Source: Sphingopyxis indica (GTDB lineage: Bacteria > Pseudomonadota > Alphaproteobacteria > Sphingomonadales > Sphingomonadaceae). From it: a stretch of 64,000 nt of DNA. This document shows, one piece after another, positions 44,529 through 50,971 of the stretch. Each line of letters opens with the position of its first letter. Position 1 is the first letter of the stretch. The notes beneath the pieces were generated by a model. The model had not been told where the DNA came from and ran no database searches. It saw nothing but the letters and a program-made list of their open reading frames with translations. The DNA is taken from contig NZ_FZPA01000001.1 in NCBI RefSeq assembly GCF_900188185.1, forward strand, positions 372,001 through 436,000. Reading direction: 5' to 3'. A program made the position numbers and the translations under genes.

Positions 44529-45203
44529 ATGAGCGGCAACGGCAATTGGGATCGCGCGCGCTGGCTGTGGGCGCTCGCGCTGGTCGGCGGGATCAGCTTT
44601 TTCGCGGCGGTCCTGCAGCGCTGGGACGGTCCGGCGATCTGGGCGTGGAAGGCGAGCGGGGTCGGCCTGCTCGCGCTGTGGGCGGCGGCCAATGCACGGG
44701 GGCGCTTCGGCTGGATGATCGCCGCGGTGATGGCGCTCGGCGCGCTCGGCGACTGGCTGCTCGACGCGGCCGGGATGATGGCGGGGGCGGCGGCCTTCGC
44801 CGCGGGGCATCTGGTCGCGATCGCGCTCTACCTCGGCAAAAAGCGGGCGCGGCTCAGCGGATCGCAGGCGTTGCTCGCCCTTGTCACCGTGCCGCTCGCG
44901 CTGCTGATCGCTTGGGGGCTGACGCGCGGGGTCGAGGGCATCGGCGCGGCGATCGGCTACACCGCAGTGGTCGCGGCGATGGCGGCGAGCGCGTGGGTCA
45001 GCCGCTTTCCGCGCTATCGCACCGGCATCGGCGCGATGCTGTTCCTCGCGAGCGACCTGTTCATCTTTGCCGGCGAAGGCGGCGCGCTGTCGCACGACAT
45101 CACGCGCTGGCTCGTCTGGCCGCTCTACTTCACCGGACAGGCGCTGATCGCATGGGGCGTCGTCGCGACGTTGAGCCGCGAAGCTGTTGCGCCGGTCAGC
45201 TAG
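44529..45203 (+). CDS. Lysoplasmalogenase/YhhN family membrane protein
   Basis: 224 residues with about eight hydrophobic segments. The YhhN family pattern is visible in MALGALGDWLLDAAGM and FLASDLFIFAGEGG, where aspartates probably take part in catalysis, and in LVWPLYFTGQALIAWG at the end. Eukaryotic TMEM86 members cleave lysoplasmalogens; the bacterial substrate is uncertain. Ends convergent with, and overlapping by 4 bp, the host-attachment family gene. Confidence 0.83.
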   Translation: MSGNGNWDRARWLWALALVGGISFFAAVLQRWDGPAIWAWKASGVGLLALWAAANARGRFGWMIAAVMALGALGDWLLDAAGMMAGAAAFAAGHLVAIALYLGKKRARLSGSQALLALVTVPLALLIAWGLTRGVEGIGAAIGYTAVVAAMAASAWVSRFPRYRTGIGAMLFLASDLFIFAGEGGALSHDITRWLVWPLYFTGQALIAWGVVATLSREAVAPVS

Positions 45204-45670
45204 CCGCCGCCCGAGGGCGGCGCGGCGTCGCCCGCCAGCAGCGCCTCGATATCGGCAACCGGGCGGTCGGTCATCTCCTTGACGTGCTCGCCGGCGAGGC
45301 GGCTTGCCACTTCCTTGTGCCACAGCGGGCGCAATTCGCCCATCGTGCGCGCGGGCGCGACAATGACGAGCTGCTCGAAATCTCCGCGCAGCGCCATTGC
45401 GTTGACCTTTTCGGCGAGGTCGCGGGCGAAGCGGTCTTCCTCCTGCTGGTGGAAGTCGGGTTCCTCCATCCTATCCTGAAAGCCGCCCGTTCCGCTGGGG
45501 CGCCCCGAACGGCCCGCGGGTCCGGTCTTGATCTCGCGATCCATGCGGTCCTCACGCTCGCGGTGACTCGCGGTGCGCAAGTCGATCTGGCCAGTATCGC
45601 CGTGGTTGCGCAGGAACAGCGCCTTGCGGCCGTCGGCGACGACAACGAGCGCGTCGTGTTTGAGGGACAT
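45200..45670 (-). CDS. Host attachment family protein (Host_attach)
   Basis: 156 residues from MSLKHDALVVVADGRKALFL. It resembles the family annotated as 'protein required for attachment to host cells' (LVVVADGRKALFLRN, ARDLAEKVNAMALRGDFEQLVIVAPARTMGELR, ELTDRPVADIEALL-like end). No signal peptide is visible. The name comes from an Agrobacterium phenotype; in free-living bacteria the function is unknown. It sits upstream of a TauD dioxygenase on the same strand. Confidence 0.8.
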   Translation of the reverse strand: MSLKHDALVVVADGRKALFLRNHGDTGQIDLRTASHREREDRMDREIKTGPAGRSGRPSGTGGFQDRMEEPDFHQQEEDRFARDLAEKVNAMALRGDFEQLVIVAPARTMGELRPLWHKEVASRLAGEHVKEMTDRPVADIEALLAGDAAPPSGGG

Positions 45671-45722
45671 GGTCGGGCTCCTTCCTGCGGACAAGAACGC
45701 ATGGACGCGCCGCGAAGTTTCC

Positions 45723-46565
45723 CTATCCGTCCCACGCGGCGATCGTCGTGCGGTGGAGCAGGCGGTCGTGGCCGTCGTAGCCGCCGGTCGCACGGTGCAA
45801 CACCGCGCGATTGTCCCACATCACGAGCATGTTCGGTTCCCACGCATGGCTGTAGCGGAATTCGGCGCGGCCCTGCCATTGCAGCAATTCGTAGAGCAGG
45901 GGCAGCGCTTCGGCGTCGTCCATTCCCTCGATACCGATGATATAGCCCGCGCAGCCGAACAGCCCTTCGCGGCCGGTTTCGGGATGCGCGCGGATCAGCG
46001 GATGGCGCTGCGTCGCCATCGCTTCGTCGCCCGAGCGGATATCCATGCTGCGCCCCTTGTCCTTGGCGCCGTACATGCCCGATGGCGCGTAGCCGCCGCG
46101 TGCGCTGTGGATCGCCTGCCTGCCTTCGATGCGCGCGCGCAGGGCATCCGGCATCGCGTCGAGCGCGGCGTGCTGGTTCGCGAATTCGGTGTTGCCGCCG
46201 ACCGGCGGAATGGTGATCCCGAACAGGCAGGTGCCTGCGGGCGGGCGGGCCTGAAAGCTCCAGTCGCTGTGCCAGTTTTCGGCGAAGAGCGGCGCGGTCT
46301 CGTCGGCGCGGCGCCGGACCGCGATGACGTGGCGGCGGCCGGGGATCGGCGCGATGAAAGGATCGTCGCCGAAGTCCCCGAAATAGCGTGTAAAACGCTC
46401 AAGATCGTCGTCGCTCATCGCTTGATCGGGGAAGGCGAGGACATGGTGATCGAGCCATGCGGCGCGCAGTTCGGCAACGGTTTCGGGCGCGAGCGGTCGC
46501 GTGAGGTCGAGCCCGGTCACGCGCGCGCCGCACGCCTGGCCGCTCGGGATGATCGTCAGCGTCAT
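45723..46565 (-). CDS. TauD/TfdA family 2-oxoglutarate dioxygenase
   Basis: 280 residues from MTLTIIPSGQACGARV. Fe(II)/2-oxoglutarate enzyme: the HxD iron ligands are in ENWHSDWSFQARPP, the distal histidine in MWDNRAVLHRATGGY, and the 2-oxoglutarate arginine in RLLHRTTIAAW. The family includes taurine dioxygenase and 2,4-D dioxygenase. No tau transporter or sulfonate genes are nearby, so the substrate is open. Confidence 0.88.
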   Translation of the reverse strand: MTLTIIPSGQACGARVTGLDLTRPLAPETVAELRAAWLDHHVLAFPDQAMSDDDLERFTRYFGDFGDDPFIAPIPGRRHVIAVRRRADETAPLFAENWHSDWSFQARPPAGTCLFGITIPPVGGNTEFANQHAALDAMPDALRARIEGRQAIHSARGGYAPSGMYGAKDKGRSMDIRSGDEAMATQRHPLIRAHPETGREGLFGCAGYIIGIEGMDDAEALPLLYELLQWQGRAEFRYSHAWEPNMLVMWDNRAVLHRATGGYDGHDRLLHRTTIAAWDG

Positions 46566-46636
46566 CGCGCGATGCTGCGCCGAAGGGGAGGGGGCGTCAA
46601 TGGGTGGCGGGAATTGCGCGGCGCAGGTTCCCGCGT

Positions 46637-47536
46637 TTATTGAACGCGCGTCACGGTCAGCCCTTCGGATTCCAGTAGCGCGGGAACGCCGTCCTTGCCG
46701 ACCAGATGGCCCGCGCCAACCGCGACCAGCACGGTGCCGGGGGAGGCCATGCGCCGCAAAATCCAATGGCTCCATGCCCGGTTCCGGTCGGTAATGACCG
46801 CCTTGCGCGCCGCGGGGACCGCATCGACATCCTCGTTGATCAGCGCCTCGAGCGTGGCGGTGTCGCCGCGCCGCCAGGCGCCGGTCAGCGCGCGGATGTC
46901 GGCGACCGCGCTGCCGGCATCCTCGGCGGCGCGGGTGAGCAGCGCGCGCTGCGTCGCCGGATCGAGCGTCTCGAACAGCATGAGCTGGCTGTGCGCGGTT
47001 TCGAGTCCGGCGACCGGTTTTCCCGCGGCCTGAAAGCGCGCGGTCAGTCCCGCTTCGACGCCCGCGGCGGGCGACAGCGCGGCTTGCTCTGCGGCGCGCT
47101 GGCCCATCAGCACCATCACCGCCCAATCGTCGAGCGCATCGGCGTCGAAGGCGCCGCCGCCCGCCTCGAACGCCCGATAGGCGGCAAGCGCGGCGGGCGG
47201 CAAGCGCTCGGCCATTGCGAGCGGCACCTGACGCGGGGCGAGCTGCTGAAATTCCTTGCCCGCTTCGGCCAGCTGGTCGGGGGCGAGTTCGAGTACCAGT
47301 TCGTCGGCCCGATCGACCGCGCGGGCGACCTTGCCGCGATCCCAGTCGGTGCCGGGGGGCAGCGCGTGCATCGTGCCCAGAATGTAGATTTGCGTGTCGT
47401 CGTCCGCCGCGAGCCACATCGCGGGCTGCGCCTCGACCGTTGCTTGCGGGTTGCCGCACGCGGCGAGTAGGCACGCCGAAAGGGCCGCCGCGATGCGGCG
47501 ACCCCGGCGCCCGGTTCGGACCTTTGCTTCGATCAA
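46637..47536 (-). CDS. TraB/GumN family lipoprotein (second copy)
   Basis: 299 residues starting with TTG at 47536, which overlaps the stop of the upstream paralogue. The signal peptide ends in LLAACGN, a lipobox. The TraB/GumN motifs IYILGTMHALP and LVAVGAGHLVGKDGV are both present; the family has an EreA-like/Tiki metalloprotease fold with GTxH and GxGH motifs. This copy has diverged much from its neighbour but keeps both motifs. Confidence 0.85.
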   Translation of the reverse strand: MIEAKVRTGRRGRRIAAALSACLLAACGNPQATVEAQPAMWLAADDDTQIYILGTMHALPPGTDWDRGKVARAVDRADELVLELAPDQLAEAGKEFQQLAPRQVPLAMAERLPPAALAAYRAFEAGGGAFDADALDDWAVMVLMGQRAAEQAALSPAAGVEAGLTARFQAAGKPVAGLETAHSQLMLFETLDPATQRALLTRAAEDAGSAVADIRALTGAWRRGDTATLEALINEDVDAVPAARKAVITDRNRAWSHWILRRMASPGTVLVAVGAGHLVGKDGVPALLESEGLTVTRVQ

Positions 47537-48483
47537 TAGTCGACCCGCGTGACGGTGAGCCCGCGTTCCTTCAGATAGTCCTGAACGCTATGTTCGCCCG
47601 CCAGATGTCCCGCGCCGACCGCGACGAACACCGTGCCGGGTTCGGCCATTCGCGCCTGCAGCTGCTCCGCCCAGGCGGCATTGCGGTCGAAGAGCAGCCT
47701 TTTGGCCAGATCAGGGGTCGCTTCCATATTCTCGTTCATCGTCTGCGCGAGGCCGTCGGGATCGCCCTTGCTCCACTGATCGACCAGCGTGTCGAGCGTC
47801 GGGCCGATCTTGTCGATGTCCTTGACCACCGCATTGAGGAAGGCGACCTGCGAAAATTCGGGGAGCGTGTCGAAAAAGCCGAGCTGCTGCTCGATCGTCT
47901 CGAGCCCCTCGATCGGTTTGCCTTCCGCCTTCGCGCGTCCGGTCAGCTGCTTCTCGGCGCCCTGTTCGGGATCGAAGCCGAGCTTCATCAGCGGCAGCGT
48001 CGAGAGCGTCACCGCCGCGAACCAGGGTTCGAACTGGTCGAACTGTGCCGGCGGAACCCCGACCTTGGTCATCGCGGCCTGATAGGCGGCGCGGTCGTCG
48101 GGCGCGAGGCGCGACGACAGCGTCTTGCCGTCCTGCGCCATTGCCAGCGGGATCATCGTCTGCGCCATCGCCGCCTGATCCTCGGGCAGGACGATTTCGA
48201 GCATCAGCTCATCGGACTTGTCGAACGCATCCTTCACCGCCTCGTCGAACCAGCTGAGGCCGGGTTTGAGGACATGGACGGTGCCGAACAGATAGATCGT
48301 CGTGTCCTCGTCCTTGACCACCCACAGCGCCGGATCGGCGTCGACGCCCTCCGCAACTGCGGGAGCCGCGACCTCCTGCGCCGGCTCGACTGCCATCACG
48401 GCGTTGCCGCCTGGGAACAGCGCGCATTGGGCGAGCGGAATGACCGCACAGGTCGCGGCGAGGGTGCGGAGGATCTTTTTCAT
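47533..48483 (-). CDS. TraB/GumN family protein (first copy)
   Basis: 316 residues from MKKILRTLAATCAVIPLAQC, a signal peptide with possible lipobox PLAQC. The Tiki-like motifs are IYLFGTVHVLKPG and VFVAVGAGHLAGEHSVQ. It is a tandem paralogue of the next gene, with a 4-bp overlap, so the two are co-translated. Bacterial TraB/GumN proteins are presumed metal-dependent hydrolases of the periplasm; no substrate is known. Confidence 0.87.
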   Translation of the reverse strand: MKKILRTLAATCAVIPLAQCALFPGGNAVMAVEPAQEVAAPAVAEGVDADPALWVVKDEDTTIYLFGTVHVLKPGLSWFDEAVKDAFDKSDELMLEIVLPEDQAAMAQTMIPLAMAQDGKTLSSRLAPDDRAAYQAAMTKVGVPPAQFDQFEPWFAAVTLSTLPLMKLGFDPEQGAEKQLTGRAKAEGKPIEGLETIEQQLGFFDTLPEFSQVAFLNAVVKDIDKIGPTLDTLVDQWSKGDPDGLAQTMNENMEATPDLAKRLLFDRNAAWAEQLQARMAEPGTVFVAVGAGHLAGEHSVQDYLKERGLTVTRVDY

Positions 48484-48537
48484 CACGGGGAGCCTTTCCT
48501 TGGTTGGTTCGATCATTGGGAGCGAAGCGCGGCGCGA

Positions 48538-49167
48538 TCAACGAAATTTGAGCCAGAGATAGACGAGGCTGTTCACGACGAGCGAGACGAGGAACAACAG
48601 CATCACATCGGGTTCGGGAGCGATCCCCGCGCGGTGGAGCGCCCACCAGGCGGGCGCGGGAAAGACGAAGGCGTACCAGCCCGCGAGCCCAGCCCACAGC
48701 CATGCGCGTTGTTCATGGTCGTCGATCGCGCGGTGATAGAAAAACATGCCTGCCGCGAGTCCGACGACCCAGAGGATCGACGCGCCGATCGCGAAGGCGG
48801 GGCTGAACGCGTCCGCGCGCATCGCTTCGAAAGGCCCCTGATCGTGTGGCAATTGAACCGAAAACCAGGCGCCGACGATGCCGCCGATCAGCGCGAGCAG
48901 GGCAATAGCCAGCCCATAGCGCCGTTTGCGCGCCGACCATTGCCGCCAGGTGGCGCGGTGGTGGCGGGCATAGAGCGTGAAGGCTGCCCCGCAAAAGGCC
49001 AGTGCGACGAGCGGACCCAGCCACACGGGCAGCGGCGTGCCGCCCCGAATGGCGATGGCGTCGCTATAGCCAGCGAAGGCGCCGATGATGAACCCGGTCG
49101 CGATGACGATCGCGGTCGCCCAGCCGATGATCGAAACCATTCCGCGGTCGCGCGCGTCATCCGGCAT
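48538..49167 (-). CDS. Multi-pass membrane protein downstream of an Xre regulator
   Basis: 209 residues from MPDDARDRGMVSIIGW, preceded by AAGGGAA. About five to six hydrophobic segments. Its first 11 bp overlap the xre gene, so it is translationally coupled. I recognise no domain, but small Xre regulator plus membrane protein pairs of this kind are common in alphaproteobacteria. Function unknown. Confidence 0.75.
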   Translation of the reverse strand: MPDDARDRGMVSIIGWATAIVIATGFIIGAFAGYSDAIAIRGGTPLPVWLGPLVALAFCGAAFTLYARHHRATWRQWSARKRRYGLAIALLALIGGIVGAWFSVQLPHDQGPFEAMRADAFSPAFAIGASILWVVGLAAGMFFYHRAIDDHEQRAWLWAGLAGWYAFVFPAPAWWALHRAGIAPEPDVMLLFLVSLVVNSLVYLWLKFR

Positions 49168-49387
49168 CGTCGTTTCCCTTGTAGCCATCGTCGAAAATCT
49201 CCTCGATCGGCATGTCGAACAGCCGCGCGAGCCTGAAGGCGAGCGGCAGCGACGGGTCGTATTTCCCCGTCTCGATCGCGTTGACCGCCTGCCGCGACAC
49301 GTCGAGCCGGTCGGCCAGCTCGGCCTGGCTCCAGCCATGCATCGCCCGCAGCACTTTCAGCTTGTTGTTCACGCATAGGTCCGTCAT
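49157..49387 (-). CDS. Xre-family small transcriptional regulator
   Basis: 76 residues, one HTH_3 domain: LKVLRAMHGWSQAELADRLDVSRQAVNAIETGKYDPSLPLAFRLA-type pattern (helices about residues 9-60), of the YgzD/YozG type. Short acidic tail. It should repress its own operon with the downstream membrane protein. Its promoter region carries three phased TGAC..GTCA sites. Confidence 0.92.
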   Translation of the reverse strand: MTDLCVNNKLKVLRAMHGWSQAELADRLDVSRQAVNAIETGKYDPSLPLAFRLARLFDMPIEEIFDDGYKGNDDAG

Positions 49388-49394
49388 GCAACCC

Positions 49395-49447
49395 TGACGA
49401 TATGTCAGCTGTTATTGACTAAATGTCAGGATTCGCTGACTGTGTCA
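49395..49447. promoter_or_regulatory. Three phased TGAC-(N)-GTCA operator sites and xre promoter
   Basis: TGAC-GATAT-GTCA (49395-49407), TGAC-TAAAT-GTCA (49416-49428) and TGAC-TGT-GTCA (49437-49447) have centres 49401, 49422 and 49442, so they sit on one face of the helix about two turns apart. On the minus strand TTGACA (49448-49443), 17 bp and CATTTA (49425-49420) form a possible sigma70 promoter for xre, covered by sites 3 and 2. Confidence 0.6.
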
Positions 49448-49580
49448 ACAAGACCTTACATCGCGGCCCTTCAATCGCGCGCTCCGGGCCTGCCCGGCGC
49501 CGCACAAGCCTTGACCCTGCGCCGCCGCTGCGCCACAGGCGGCGGCACTTGTTGCACCTGCGAAGTGAGGGCGAAAAGGC

Positions 49581-50504
49581 GTGGCCGACGCGGCGGAAAA
49601 GAAACCCCTGAGCTTTCAGGACATGATCCTGACGCTGCACGCCTATTGGAGCGCGCGCGGCTGCGCGATCCTTCAGCCCTATGACATGCGGGTCGGGGCC
49701 GGCACCTTTCACCCTGCGACGACCTTGCGCAGCCTTGGCCCCGAGCCATGGAACGTCGCCTATGTCCAGCCGAGCCGCCGCCCCACCGACGGCCGCTATG
49801 GCGAGAATCCGAACCGGCTCCAGCATTATTACCAATATCAGGTGATATTGAAGCCGTCGCCCGCCGACCTGCAGGACCAGTATCTCGGCAGCCTCGCCGC
49901 GATCGGCATCGACCCGCTGCTCCACGACATCCGCTTCGTCGAGGATGACTGGGAATCGCCCACGCTCGGCGCGTGGGGGCTCGGTTGGGAAGTGTGGTGC
50001 GACGGGATGGAAGTCACGCAGTTCACTTATTTTCAGCAGATGGGAGGCTTCGACTGCAAGCCCGTCGCGGGCGAGCTGACCTATGGGCTCGAACGGCTCG
50101 CCATGTATATACAGAATGTCGACAATGTGTACGACCTGCGCTTCTCCGATCCCGTCGGTGATGTAGCGGGTGTGAGCTATGGCGACGTGTTCCTTGAAAA
50201 CGAACGGCAATTTTCGAAATGGAATTTCGAGGTCGCCGACACCGACAGCCTGTTCGCCGGCTTCAAGGCCGCCGAGGAAGAGTGCAAGCGCGCGATCGAC
50301 GCGGGGGTGCCGCTCGCCGCCTATGACCAGGCGATCGAGGCGAGCCACCTCTTCAACCTCTTGCAAGCGCGCGGCGTGATCAGCGTGCAGGAACGCGCCA
50401 ATTACATGGCGCGCGTCCGCGATCTCGCGAAGGGCAGCTGCAAGGCGTGGATCGACAGCCAGTCGGAGCGGTGGGCCACGAATTATCCGGGGTGGACGCT
50501 GTGA
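49581..50504 (+). CDS. glyQ: Glycyl-tRNA synthetase alpha subunit
   Basis: Catalytic subunit of the alpha2beta2 GlyRS. 307 residues from GTG 49581. [53 protein letters not shown] and [12 protein letters not shown] are invariant in the family. Its TGA (50502-50504) overlaps the ATG of the inserted DUF559 gene instead of that of glyS. Confidence 0.96.
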   Translation: MADAAEKKPLSFQDMILTLHAYWSARGCAILQPYDMRVGAGTFHPATTLRSLGPEPWNVAYVQPSRRPTDGRYGENPNRLQHYYQYQVILKPSPADLQDQYLGSLAAIGIDPLLHDIRFVEDDWESPTLGAWGLGWEVWCDGMEVTQFTYFQQMGGFDCKPVAGELTYGLERLAMYIQNVDNVYDLRFSDPVGDVAGVSYGDVFLENERQFSKWNFEVADTDSLFAGFKAAEEECKRAIDAGVPLAAYDQAIEASHLFNLLQARGVISVQERANYMARVRDLAKGSCKAWIDSQSERWATNYPGWTL

Positions 50505-50971
50505 TGGCCGTCCAAAATCCTCCCCGGAACGGGGAGGGGGACCACGCGAAGCGTGGTGGAGGGGGCTCGCGAGGCCTGCGACGCCCGCCGGTCCATGCAG
50601 CGCGGAGGCTTCGCCGCGAAATGACTCTCCCCGAGGTGTTGCTGTGGCAAGAACTTCACGGGCAAAAACTCGGCATGAAATTCCGCCGCCAGCACCCCGT
50701 TGGACCCTATGTTGCCGACTTTTGCTGCATGGCCGCCAAGCTGATCGTTGAAATCGATGGCGAGGCCCATAATCGCGGGGCGAATCCCGTTCGTGACGCA
50801 GCGCGCGACGCGTTTCTGTCGGCGCAAGGATTTGAAATTGTCCGCTTCGCAGCGAAGGATGTACTGGAAAATATGGATGGCGTAGTCGCGCTGCTGCGGT
50901 CGAAGGCCGAGAACCCCCTCCACCACGCCTTCGGCGCGGTCCCCCTCCCCGCAAGCGGGGAGGAACTCTGA
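50504..50971 (+). CDS. DUF559 endonuclease-domain protein inserted between glyQ and glyS
   Basis: 155 residues if read from ATG 50504, which overlaps the glyQ stop (TGATG). The DUF559 (COG2852) domain spans about residues 32-130: ARRLRREMTLPEVLLWQ, KFRRQHPVGPYVADFCCM, LIVEIDGEAHN and FEIVRFAAKDVLENMDGVV. It is related to Vsr-like and PD-(D/E)XK nucleases; E50, D72, E83 and D85 are candidate active-site residues. The first ~25 and last ~20 residues are translated from terminal inverted repeats, so an internal start at 50621 is also possible. Its stop overlaps glyS. Confidence 0.85.
   Translation: MAVQNPPRNGEGDHAKRGGGGSRGLRRPPVHAARRLRREMTLPEVLLWQELHGQKLGMKFRRQHPVGPYVADFCCMAAKLIVEIDGEAHNRGANPVRDAARDAFLSAQGFEIVRFAAKDVLENMDGVVALLRSKAENPLHHAFGAVPLPASGEEL
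50507..50968 (+). mobile_element. DUF559 cassette bounded by palindromic terminal inverted repeats
   Basis: The left end (about 50517-50565) and right end (about 50914-50966) are inverted repeats of about 50 bp. Each is a pair of palindromes: CTCCCCGNN..CGGGGAGG and ACCACGCGAAGCGTGGT (left) or its homologue on the right. TGATG stands at both edges (50502-50506, 50969-50973), like a 5-bp target duplication; removing one copy plus the element recreates an ordinary TGATG glyQ/glyS overlap. Confidence 0.65.
50957..50970 (+). promoter_or_regulatory. Shine-Dalgarno of glyS made from the right inverted repeat
   Basis: GGGGAGGAACTCTG directly precedes the glyS ATG at 50971, giving 7 nt between AGGAG-like GGAGG and start. 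The GGGGAGG is the last arm of the right terminal palindrome of the DUF559 cassette, so the insertion now provides the ribosome-binding site. Confidence 0.6.
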
